From the NCBI GenBank assembly GCA_036898135.1, contig CM072513.1:31390946-31454945 (forward strand): a DNA stretch of 64,000 nucleotides, given 5' to 3'. This document shows positions 42,948-52,800 of the stretch, in pieces. The DNA comes from Oncomelania hupensis (taxonomy: Eukaryota; Mollusca; Gastropoda; Littorinimorpha; Pomatiopsidae). Numbering within the stretch: the stretch's first letter is position 1; the number at the start of each line of letters is the position of its first letter. A program made the translations under genes and the position numbers. The notes beneath the pieces were generated by a model, which was given only the letters and a program-made list of their open reading frames with translations, had not been told where the DNA came from and ran no database searches.

Positions 42948-45900
42948 CTATAGAAGGCCGGACAACAGCCAAGCGTGAAGACGGAGAACGCTTGGATTGC
43001 CGTGTGGAATCCCGGATCGAGGCTGCAGAAGCGATCGCGCCCCGAGAGCGAGAGGAATGCACCGCCCCTGGGAAAGACGAAGGAGATCGGGGAACCAGGG
43101 CTGAGCTGGCCAAAAGGGAGCCACGAGAATGAGAGAAGGGGACTCCTCTTCAGCTTTCCTGAGAACCCGCGGAAGGAGGGGGAATGGAGGGAAGGCATAA
43201 GCCTCCAACCCCTCCCAAGAAATGGACAAAGCGTCCACCGCCCAAGCCAGGCAATCTGTGACCGGCGACACAAACAGGGGTAGCCTGGAAGAGTAACGAG
43301 TGGCAAAAAGATCAATCAGAGGTTTAAACCACGCCGCCCAAACTGGTTGAAGAACAGAGTGGGACAGCGTCCATTCCGTGTGGACCACACAATGAGGGCG
43401 ACTCAGAAGATCGGCCAAGACATTGACAGAGCCGCTGACATGCTTGGCCACAAGCGTACAACCGAAATCAGCTAACCACAAAAGGAGGCTCTCCACCATC
43501 ATGGAGAGAGCAGGGGAATGGGTACCCCCGAAGTGGTTGATGAGAGAAACCACAGTGGTACTGTCGGAGCGAACGAGCAAGAGGCCCCGAGGCAGGGAGG
43601 GAAGAAAACGATGAAGAGCCAGGCAAACGGCTTCCATCTCCAGGCGACTGATATGCCAAGACAGCTGGTCCTGAGACCAAAAACCGTGGGCTGAAAGGCT
43701 GCCAGTATGCGCACCCCAACCGACCAAAGACGCATCCGTGAAGATTTCGGCCACCGGAAGCGGAGGGGAGATAGGCACCCCCGAAGAAAGCCACTCAACA
43801 TTCCGCCAAGGAAGCAGAGAAGCGCGAAGGTCCGCCGTGACCGGAAAAAGAGCGTCCCAGGAATCGCTGGACTGACTCCAACAGGAAGAAAGCCAACGTT
43901 GAATCGGCCGCTTGCGAACTCCCGCGAGGGGAACCAGAGGAACCATAGACTCAAACGACCCCAAAAGAGAGGCCACAAATCTGGCTGACACGAAATCCTG
44001 ACTCTCCAAAAGTAGCAGAAGGGACTGAAGCTTCTGCACCCGACGAGCCAAAGGGCGGACCGACCAATCGCGAGTGTCGAACGACATTCCCAGGTAGTTG
44101 AAAACCTGAGATGGAGACAACTCAGACTTGAGAGGGTTCATAGAGAACCCCAAGCGCCGAGCCCAAAGGAGAACGAGCCTGGTGTGCACAAGACAGAGAT
44201 CGTGAGAACTAGCCTTGACCAACCAGTCATCAAGATAAGCAGAGAACCGCACCCCGAGTCCGCGGACTACGGCAGCAAGTTCTTTGACAATCCTTGTGAA
44301 AACCCAAGGACTGAGAGACAAACCAAAGGGAAGGGCTTTGAAATGAAAAACCCGATCTCTCCAGACGAAACGCATCCAACGCCTGTGAAGAGGATGAATA
44401 GACACATGGAAATAGGCGTCAGAAAGATCGATAGAGGTAGCCCAATCCCCCGGGCGCAGAGACATACGCACCGCAGCGGGAGTTTCCATGCGGAAACGAA
44501 TGCGGCGAAGAAACTTGTTCAACGAGGAAAGATCGAGCACCGGGCGCCAACCGCCGGATGCCTTCGGGACAACGAAGAGGCGGCCGTAAAACCCCGGGGA
44601 GTGAGGGCAAAGGACCTCCTCTATAGCGCCCTTCTGGAGAAGGGCTATGACCTCCGCATCGAGAATCGCCTGAGCCTCAGGAGGAGACAGGGGGCGAAAC
44701 AAAGGCGGGGAGCGACGAAGCGGGGGCCGAGAGGAACCCCACTGAAGTTTGAACCCCGACCGAATCACCTCTAGAACCCAACTGCTAGCAGAGGGGAGGC
44801 CGAGCCAAGCATGAAACTGACGAGCCAAGCCACCTGCCCGGAGGGGTAGAACACCTAGGGGTGGACAGGCAGGGATAGGACTGGTGGAAAACGCGCCACT
44901 GCGTAAACGCCCACGGCCTACCTCAACCCTGCCACGGGAAGAGGAAGTACCACACGGCCCACCCCGAGGAGAGAGACCACGGACCGAGCGATCTCGACAC
45001 CTGTCAGGAAAGAAAGGCGGGGCCGAAGGGGTGTCTCGAGCCCAGAAGGCGAAACCAACCGACTGGGACCGGTCCGACTCCTCGCGAACAGCTGTGCGAA
45101 CATAAGGACCAAACAGAGAGTCGGGTACCAAGGGTCCCACCCGAAGCGAGGAGGACAAGAGCGGAGGCAACGGAGACGCTGACTGAAGAAAAGCGTCACG
45201 ACGCGCAAGAAGCAGGTTGACATAGGCAATAGCCTGCGATTCGCAACCCAGAACGATGGAGGTACAGAGGGCCTGCAACAAGGACCTCACCGAAATCAAC
45301 GAACCCTCCTCGCAGAAAACGTGCCCAGAAAGAAAAGCAGAAGACAGCGCAGCAGAAAGTGCGTCAGCGAGAGAAGCATACTCAAGTGACCTAACAATAG
45401 CCTCCTCTATCTGTGCCAGACCACCGACTGGAACAGGAATCGATGAAGGAGGCAAAGGCTTGAGGCCCCCCAAAAGAGCAAGATCATCCTGGGAAACCGG
45501 GAGCGATGACTTCGGAAGAAAAGACCGAGAGAGGAACCTCCCGGGAACACCGGTCAATGAAGACAAACTCAAAAAAGAGCCCACAGCGGAAGCTCTAGGG
45601 AACCGAGGGACTTCCTCAAACGAAGAGGAAGGGGCCTCGCCCTCTTTAAGTCCTCTAGCCGTAGAAAAGGCCCAATCCACAAAACGTTTAACACTAGGAG
45701 ACTCCCTGAATACAAGGCAAGCCTCATCAGACTCGGCAGAAGCAAGAGTCCCGCCTAGGAAGGAATGGAGGTGTGGTAGGGGCACCGAAACCTCCTCCAC
45801 CACCTGAGGACAAAAAGCCGCAGCGTGTTGAACCGCCTCTCTAAAAAGAGCCTCAGGGTTAAGGGCCGGATAGAACGCCCCAGCACCCGAGAAATCAGGA

Positions 45901-46637
45901 ACTAGGGTAGGAGGAACCAAGAGTGCCCCATCCCCACCAGAAGGCGGCGCGTACAAAGGCAAAGCGGCGTTCGCATGTAATCCGGAGGAAGGTAACGAAA
46001 AAATCGAACCAACAGCACCGGAAACCAGTACCCCCGACCCACAACCGAAACCGGAAGTGACAGAGGTCGAAGGGTGAACAGGGTAAGCTTGACCCAAACC
46101 GGAAACGGAAGGGGGCCACGGGCAAACCGTACCCCCCGATCCGGAAACCGGAGCCCCCGCCCCACGACCGCAAGCGGAAGTGGAGTACAAAGGAGGATGA
46201 GAAGGAGAATCCAAACCGGAAAAGGAAGAGGGTGACGGGTGTACCGTACCCCCCGTACCGGAAACCAGATCCCCCGCCCCACGACCGCAAGCGGAAGTGG
46301 AGTACAAAGGAGGATGAGGGGGAGAATCCAAACCGGAAAAGGAAGAGGGTGACGGGTGTACCGTACCCCCCGTACCGGAAACTAGAGCCCCCGCCCCACG
46401 ACCGCAAACGGAAGTGGAGAGCAATGAGGGCTGGAGTGGGGAGATGAGGGACAAACCGGACGAACCGGAAGCCACACCCCTTGTCGCAGCTGGACGTAAC
46501 ACTGCGTGCAGTGCTGTACGTGACCCAAGCTTGACATTAGCCCGAAGGCCCGACCCGGTCTGAATCCCGCAGGAAACAGAAGGGAAGGCTTCGGCAGGGA
46601 GCTTATCCGGCCGTGCCGGGGCGTCCCTGCCGGACAT
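42948..46637 (-). CDS. DIRS-like gag/RT/RNase H protein
   Basis: 1,229 residues from ATG at 46637. The N-terminal part is Ser/Pro/Gly-rich with imperfect 39-residue repeats (motifs ACGRGAG, VSGTGGTV, PSPSSFSGL) and a gag-like region. RT follows, with LFVVPKASGGWRPVLDL near 690, SIDLSDAYFHV, and catalytic YLDD near 800. RNase H starts at IFTDASLVGWG near 964. A C-terminal region LIDLFATRYSSRLP near 1110 with LILVAPFWPAQPWFPDL is typical of DIRS proteins before the recombinase. The frame ends without a tyrosine recombinase. GC content is clearly higher than in the surroundings. No stops interrupt the protein, so RT/RNase H may be functional in trans. Confidence 0.88.
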   Translation of the reverse strand: MSGRDAPARPDKLPAEAFPSVSCGIQTGSGLRANVKLGSRTALHAVLRPAATRGVASGSSGLSLISPLQPSLLSTSVCGRGAGALVSGTGGTVHPSPSSFSGLDSPPHPPLYSTSACGRGAGDLVSGTGGTVHPSPSSFSGLDSPSHPPLYSTSACGRGAGAPVSGSGGTVCPWPPSVSGLGQAYPVHPSTSVTSGFGCGSGVLVSGAVGSIFSLPSSGLHANAALPLYAPPSGGDGALLVPPTLVPDFSGAGAFYPALNPEALFREAVQHAAAFCPQVVEEVSVPLPHLHSFLGGTLASAESDEACLVFRESPSVKRFVDWAFSTARGLKEGEAPSSSFEEVPRFPRASAVGSFLSLSSLTGVPGRFLSRSFLPKSSLPVSQDDLALLGGLKPLPPSSIPVPVGGLAQIEEAIVRSLEYASLADALSAALSSAFLSGHVFCEEGSLISVRSLLQALCTSIVLGCESQAIAYVNLLLARRDAFLQSASPLPPLLSSSLRVGPLVPDSLFGPYVRTAVREESDRSQSVGFAFWARDTPSAPPFFPDRCRDRSVRGLSPRGGPCGTSSSRGRVEVGRGRLRSGAFSTSPIPACPPLGVLPLRAGGLARQFHAWLGLPSASSWVLEVIRSGFKLQWGSSRPPLRRSPPLFRPLSPPEAQAILDAEVIALLQKGAIEEVLCPHSPGFYGRLFVVPKASGGWRPVLDLSSLNKFLRRIRFRMETPAAVRMSLRPGDWATSIDLSDAYFHVSIHPLHRRWMRFVWRDRVFHFKALPFGLSLSPWVFTRIVKELAAVVRGLGVRFSAYLDDWLVKASSHDLCLVHTRLVLLWARRLGFSMNPLKSELSPSQVFNYLGMSFDTRDWSVRPLARRVQKLQSLLLLLESQDFVSARFVASLLGSFESMVPLVPLAGVRKRPIQRWLSSCWSQSSDSWDALFPVTADLRASLLPWRNVEWLSSGVPISPPLPVAEIFTDASLVGWGAHTGSLSAHGFWSQDQLSWHISRLEMEAVCLALHRFLPSLPRGLLLVRSDSTTVVSLINHFGGTHSPALSMMVESLLLWLADFGCTLVAKHVSGSVNVLADLLSRPHCVVHTEWTLSHSVLQPVWAAWFKPLIDLFATRYSSRLPLFVSPVTDCLAWAVDALSISWEGLEAYAFPPFPLLPRVLRKAEEESPSLILVAPFWPAQPWFPDLLRLSQGRCIPLALGARSLLQPRSGIPHGNPSVLRLHAWLLSGLL
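46095..46445 (-). repeat. 117-bp (39-codon) tandem repeats in the DIRS-like ORF
   Basis: About three copies at a 117-bp period (CCAAACCGGAAAAGGAAGAG at 46211 and 46328), with a more diverged partial copy toward 46095. The period keeps the frame, so the repeats encode 39-residue Gly/Ser/Pro-rich units in the gag-like region. Confidence 0.8.
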
Positions 46638-46806
46638 TTAATGTGGTCCTAAACTAGGGCGACCACTTATATAAGCCAGAAGTCCCGACCCGGTCTGAAT
46701 CCCGTAGGAAACAGAAGGGAACGGCTTCAGCAAGTAGCTGGCCCGGCCGTGCCGGAGCGTCCCTGCTGGAAAATGTTATGTGGTCCTAAACTAGGGCGAC
46801 CACTTA
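46532..46806. repeat. ~138-bp tandem duplication at the DIRS-like ORF start
   Basis: The segment with CCCGACCCGGTCTGAATCCC through GTGGTCCTAAACTAGGGCGACCAC occurs twice (about 46532-46669 and 46670-46806) with a few differences. The ORF ATG (46637) lies in the copy nearer the ORF. GTGGTC...GACCAC forms a 6-bp stem in each copy. Confidence 0.75.
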
Positions 46807-47288
46807 TATGTTTCTGGTCGAAACCTTGACCAGAAACGGCCCCAAGGTCACTTCTGGCAAGACCAAGGAGCCCCTCTCACCTCACTACCACCACTCCCCA
46901 CCTCTTCACCACCACTTCTACTGACCTGAAAGGCAGAAGACAACGAAGAAGGGGGCGCAGGAGTGGACAAACAGCGAAGCCAACGAAGCAAAGCGGTAGT
47001 GAAGACGGCAGAAGAGGGGACGGAAGAAATCCCGGACGTAGCGGGAGCTGCGCTAACAGCAACAGAAGGGACCGTAAACCGACCTATCTAGCGTGAACAG
47101 ACGACAAAGGAGAGACACGCAGCAACGGGGTGGAACACGACGAATCGCTGCGGTAATAGGATATTAAACCAGCAAAATGGAGAAAACCTTTCAACTCCAC
47201 CGGCAGCAGCAATAACGAACTACCGGGCGAACGCAGTAAGCCAGCAAAAAGAGAGCTACAATAGGCACAACCACTCTAACCAAGTGCC

Positions 47289-47488
47289 AAATAAGGAATG
47301 AGGTGTGCTGTCCTTTGCCGTGAGCGCTTAGACGCGTATTGTGGCACGTGGGGCACGGGACGGTTTGGTGCAGGGGAAGCAACTCTATGTTGGATTTGTT
47401 TTTGCCAGCTTCCGCTAAAAGGGCACTATCACCTAGCAACGCCAAAACATTGCACTTGTTGAGTCATGGTACAGTATGTGTAATTAAT
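47289..47488. repeat. DIRS-like ITR (5' ITR in coding sense) with outer segment
   Basis: The inverse of 42451-42631 occupies 47289-47469; the outer segment GTACAGTATGTGTAATTAAT extends to 47488 and is complemented within the internal complementary region. The region between this ITR and the ORF (46810-47285) is a leader with no domain. Confidence 0.87.
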
Positions 47489-48056
47489 TTTAACTTTAAG
47501 GTCAAGATCACTTCAACCTATACTAACCGACGTTGAACAGCTCTAGTGACTTTGACCTTGGAGTGAGGTTGACCAAATTTACAAAGTACGTGTGGCTCAT
47601 TAATATCTACCATGCTCGAAAGAATCATAAGTTCAATATTAATAACTTAGAAAAAAAAAGTGAAATTTTGTGAGAAATTGTCTTTTTTAAAACTCACATT
47701 TGTTGATCTGTGACCTTGAAATTGAAGTGAAGTCATTTTTTTTATTCACTCATCATTTAGGGGATGTTATGAATATACATCATCTTATGAAGTTTGGTTG
47801 TGATAGCTGAAATAGGTTCTTAGATATTAATCCATATGGAAGTTTTGCATTAACAGACGGCGGACGCCTAACGGTCGAACGGAATTTATTATTATTTTGT
47901 AATGTCGTTTTTGGACTAATTAGGACTCATCTCGCACAGATTTGTAAAAACCTAGATTTTTTTTTTGAGTGTGGAGGGAGGGGGGATAGACGCACACTGC
48001 TCTGCACGTGAGTCAAAAAATCAGATCAACAAACGAACTTGACTAGAAGCAATAGG
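47489..48056. other. Non-coding repeat-like stretch
   Basis: AT-rich, with TGACCTTGGAGTGAGGTTGACC and CTGTGACCTTGAAATTGA motifs, and AACAGACGGCGGACGCC near 47855, which resemble dispersed repeats common in molluscs and other marine invertebrates. No gene. Confidence 0.4.
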
Positions 48057-48263
48057 CAGGCCTGAAAATGGCGACTAATTTAGTCGCCATGGCTAGTGAA
48101 AAAAAAAATTGGCGACTAAAAAAAAACTTTAGTCGCCAAATGCGAGTGCGTTAAATCGAACTTTTTTTTTTTAGTTTGGCTAGTAAAATTTTTAGTTTGG
48201 CTAGTAAAATTTTTAAGTTACTAGCCAAAGGCTAGTGGGACATTTTTGTCATTTTCAGGGCTG
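48057..48263. mobile_element. hAT-like MITE with terminal and internal palindromes
   Basis: Left end CAGGCCTGAAAATG and right end CATTTTCAGGGCTG form 14-bp inverted repeats with one mismatch. Inside are GGCGACTAATTTAGTCGCC and TTGGCGACTAA...TTTAGTCGCCAA palindromes and repeated GGCTAGTAAAATTTTTA. ATAGGC flanks both sides at slightly different offsets, so an 8-bp duplication is possible but imperfect. There is no ORF. Confidence 0.65.
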
Positions 48264-49642
48264 ATAGGCCTATTTTTAATTAAGCCAACATGAAATCATC
48301 CAATCTTTCAGATAAAACGTGTTTGATGTATACTTATTCCCATCACACGTACACATACACACACAGGCGCGCGAGCACGCACGCACAATACATTTTCAGT
48401 GCATGTGTAAATAGATTTTAATTTTGCTCACGCTCGCACTGTACTTGTATTCACTTTTGCAGGCAAACTACTTCAAACAAATCAAAATTCAAAACGTTTA
48501 TTATCACAGTAGCTAAATGCTTTAAATTCCAAGCTGGCAAATGATGGCAGATAATGTTTTGCTTTAAGGGTTTCAACATCAATACATTGTGTGGTCCCTT
48601 TGGTACAAAGAAAACATGTTTTAAATATTATGCTTAATAAATGAGTTTCTTTTAACGACATTCGATCTTGTAAAACATTACCATTCTCCTACATACACAC
48701 ACGCACGCCTGCACACCTTAACAACCTCACACCACCCCAACCCCCAACCTTCCCCCCCCACACACACATCACATACACGCTTCAGCAATGCAATCTTCGA
48801 CTTCAAATTGAAAAAAAAATGGAGGAAAATGTTATTGTTTTTTGTCACAAATAGTGACGGACTCACATTTGTACAGTATATTTAAATGTACTATCACCTT
48901 TGTGAAATACATAAGCTGACGATCACGGGCGTTATCATCAAGCAATGTTTCTTTGTTGCCGATTCGAGCTTAATAAGAATTACGTTAATCATATGTTTTA
49001 GAAGTTCCACCCGTTGGACCTTACTTACATGCCAGAAACACACTTAAACACACACATTTTAAAGAGTACAGATCTCAAGGTAAACCGGGTAATAACAAAA
49101 ATCTCAACTGCCATTAAATGTACATGTTGTGCAAAACGGCAAAACATTCAACATGGTACACTCATTGACATATTCGCTGATCAACACTCAGTAATATGGA
49201 CCAATAACTCACTAACTCAGCCATAACAAAAGCAATTGCTTGTAGAAAAATACGATTAAAAGCAACTTTCAGCTTATTGTGACCCAAGACAACTGATCAT
49301 ATCATAAAAGAATATCTGATCCTAATCAGTCGCTGCCGAATTTAAGATGTGGAGATAAGAAATGAGTATGTGGGGCTATAATTAAATCTGTTTAGCCCTG
49401 ATTTAAAAATGAATGAACATTGAAGTTCAACGTCTACACCCACCATTGCCGATATGGCAGAAGGGAATATAATATTCCAGGATTTGCCTTTGTGAATCAG
49501 CTAGTGTAACTATCATCACAGGACACAACGAACCGTCTTATTTGAAGACTAGATCCCTAACGTTGGTTTCGGTGATCACTGTCACTGTCAGTATCATCGC
49601 AAACACTGCCATTGTTATAATTGCTGTGGGTTTTTTGTTTGG
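48264..49642. other. 3' flank of the transporter gene, non-coding
   Basis: Contains (CA)n patches (48350-48380, 48690-48775) and a SINE body fragment at 49413-49465 (GAACATTGAAGTTCAACGTC, CCACCATTGCCGATATGGCA) matching the SINE at 23972-24209. It presumably includes the 3' UTR of the ABC transporter on the minus strand; I cannot place its polyadenylation site. Confidence 0.5.
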
Positions 49643-49858
49643 TCACTCAGCCTGATCCTTCTTCGGTGCATTCTGTGTTTGTAGCAGTGACCAGTATTTT
49701 CCCTGCATGGCTAACAGCTGGGAATGAGTGCCTATCTCTGCAAGTTTGCCTTCGTGGAGGACAGCGATACGGTCAGCGTTCTGAATGGTGGTCAGGCGGT
49801 GAGCGATTACGATGCACGTGCGACCTTCACTAGCCCTGTCCAAAGCTTCTTGCACGAC
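49643..49858 (-). CDS. ABCB1: ABCB last exon: NBD2 H-loop and C-terminus
   Basis: 71 codons plus TGA, phase 0: [20 protein letters not shown] (H-loop His), [20 protein letters not shown], a short C-terminus ending APKKDQAE. Acceptor TTTCCAG. Confidence 0.9.
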   Translation of the reverse strand, partial: VVQEALDRASEGRTCIVIAHRLTTIQNADRIAVLHEGKLAEIGTHSQLLAMQGKYWSLLQTQNAPKKDQAE

Positions 49859-52800
49859 CTGGAAATGAAGAGCAATGGGTTAATTTGACAGATATAATTG
49901 GATGGTTGTCTAACATCACCTTAATGTGTGAACAGACATAAAATGTAAAACTGAAAACTCCTGCATTCACTCCAATGCGTTTAATTTCGTATAGAACACA
50001 TTGATGTAAATGCACTTTTAAAATATATGCATTGTTAACTATTACTGCAGAATGTTTGGATTGTTTACATTAATTTTATTGAAGATTCGTCATTTCGCCT
50101 ACTCCTTTTATTAGACATTTAAAATGATAAGGATGCGATGCGTTTATCACTGTCTGCTTGAAATGAACGAGCTCAAACCAATTTGTTTAAACTAAAAACG
50201 AATTTTCTGAAATACACCTAAGAAATATTACTTTGCTTTTTCAGGTTGAACTATATAAGCAATGATTAAAAAGTCTGCTGACCCTTTCACTCTCTGTATC
50301 AAGTGCTGAAGTGGCTTCATCCAGCAGCAAGATCTTCGGTTTTCTGACCAAGGCTCGTGCAATTGCAATACGTTGTTTCTGTCCGCCACTCAGCTGTGTC
50401 CCTTTGTCACCAACACTGGTTTCGTACCCCTGTTGGAAATAACAATTCATTTTTTACCATACTACTAAAATGTTTGTTCAAAGCACTTTCTGGACTGTTA
50501 TGCACTGTTCAGTTTGCATGGACAATATGTATAGTACCACTCTGCCGTGAACTGACAAAACCGAGCAAGTCCACAAAACCTACTTTCGAGAAAATCGACG
50601 TTTTGTGTTGCGCTATATTACACGATCGTTTCTGGAAGTTTAAGGGCATATTATAATGCAATTCCTCGATTTAAGAGTGCATACCTTGAATGTTAAAGAA
50701 ATGTTTGATGGATTTGATGTTTTAAGACTATTTGTGGACTTGCTTTGTTTTGTCAGATTATTCTTGAGATAGATCTTTGTTGAGAACATGACAAAACCAA
50801 GCAAGTCACCCGCTTGGTTTTGTCAGTTTATTATTGAATTAAATCCTTGTTAAAAAAATTCACAAAACCAAGTAAGTCAAATCCGCTTGGTTTTGTCAGT
50901 TTATTATTAAGTAAATCCTTGTTTTCAAAATTCACCAAACCAAGCAAGTCCCATAGGCCGTTTCGTTTCTTTGTTAAAAAGTCTGACGAGATGAGTCACA
51001 TAAGTTGGGTTTTGTAAGATGTGGGTGCGGCAGTTACAGTGAGTGTATATGTATGCCTGTTAATTGTTTTTAGCCATTCTTCGCTTAATATTCCTGGGTT
51101 GGTATGCAGGAGTCATGGGTTTTTTTGCTCTCCCTTCAAAATAATATTAGATGCAGCCAATTTAATTTTAAAAATACAAAACTATTTTCCTTTCAGTTTC
51201 CTATTGTAGCGATCTTCCTGCCTTTACACCACGTGTATGTCTTGTATTTTGTTGCCCTTGTTGTGTGTCTGTAATATATTTGTTGCTGTTTGTTTGTGGG
51301 TTCGGGCACTGAATAGAATAGGCCCAACGTTTCCCGGCGTGTCGTAAGAGGCGACTAACAGGGGTAATGTTAGTACGGCATCACTGGGCGAAAGTCTTCT
51401 ACACAGAAGTCACCGGCCAGGGCGAGGAACCTCACGTTGCTACATGTTCAACGACCACGTGCTCGGGGCCAAGGCGAACCACACTGTATTCGTGGATTTC
51501 GGCTGTGCCCAACAGCCTGGAGAGGATTGGGCACCGCAAGGTCCTTTTTTGCCCAAGACACACTACATGCATGATGACACTATCCACTAATTCCATACCG
51601 GATAGGTCGTCGCCCGGCTCAAGGACCGCGCCTTCCGTTGGCCACCAGGACGGAGGTGTTAAGTATGCTACTGATGGACAAATTAGCAAGATCCGCACGA
51701 GAAACAACATCGTCATAGGAACCTGGAATGTCAGGACCCTAACTGCGGAAGGAAAATTAGAAGAACTGGCCCACGAGTTGGACCACTATCGATGGATCGT
51801 TCTAGGCATTAGCGAACTGCGCTGGAAAGGCCTAGGTGAAACAACGACAGACAAAGACCACAAGCTTTATTTCAGCGGTAGAGATGACAGGCACGAACAC
51901 GGCGTTGGATTCTTGGTCCACAAGAACATTCTAGCCACTGTCATTGGTTGCCGCCCTGTAGACTCATTACCATCCGCCTGAGAGCAGCCCCTTTCAACAT
52001 CACCATCATCCAGACCTATGCCCCAACATCAGACTATGACGACAGCGAAGTGAAGGATTTTTATGAAAATCTACAGGCGGTCCTTGACCAAGTGCCGAAG
52101 AAGGACATAGTCATAGTGCAAGGCGACTGGAATGCCAAGGTTGGCCAAGATGCGCACCACAACTGGGGAGACACATGTGGACCCCACTGCAACAACGAGA
52201 CAAATGACAGGGGTCTGAGATTCTTGGAGTTTGCCAGATACAACAATCTGGTACTGGCAAACACGCTTGGTCTCCACAAAAACTCCAGACGATGGACATG
52301 GCACAGTCCCAGGGGGGAGCATCACAACCAAATAGACTACATCATGGTCAAAAAAACGCTTCAGATCAAGCATCAACATTGACAGGACACGCACTTTTCC
52401 AGGAGCAGACATCGGAAGTGACCACGATCTCTTGATGATGTCTTTCCGGCTCCACTTGAAGAGAGTAAATACTGCACTAGACTGAAGTTCGACCTGGACA
52501 AACTGCAAGGCCCGGAGGTGGCAGAACTATTTCAGGCCACAATTGAAGGGAAATTTGCACCACTGCTCATTTTGGGGGCTGGTGAAGTAGATGTCAACAT
52601 CATGACCACCACCTTCAACTCAGCTGTGACAGATGCCGCCACTGAGATCCTTGGCAAGCACCGACCAAAGAAGAAGCCGTGGATCACACCTGAACTTTTG
52701 GATCTGTGTGATAAACGAAGAGAGATTTTAAAAAAGAAAGAAAAAGAACACCTCACAGGGAGCTGATGTCTACCGAAAAATCAACAATGACATCCGAAAA

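Larger units (their letters stand above)
42408..47488 (-). mobile_element. DIRS-like retrotransposon lacking a tyrosine recombinase
   Basis: A 5.08-kb element read on the minus strand. Inverted terminal repeats of roughly 180 bp (42451-42631 and about 47289-47469) share CATGACTCAACAAGTGCAAT and the sequence inward. Beyond them each end has its own outer segment (left 42408-42450, right 47470-47488). The internal complementary region at 42662-42746 contains the reverse complements of both outer segments joined together, the diagnostic DIRS design for circularisation. One long ORF carries a gag-like region, RT and RNase H. Only about 200 bp separate the ORF end from the internal complementary region, so the tyrosine recombinase is missing. 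There are no LTR-type direct repeats or integrase. Confidence 0.88.

Noticed and set aside
44184..44774. 196-codon plus-strand open frame inside the DIRS-like element as an overlapping gene
   Set aside because: Shadow of the GC-rich RT ORF on the opposite strand; no domain.
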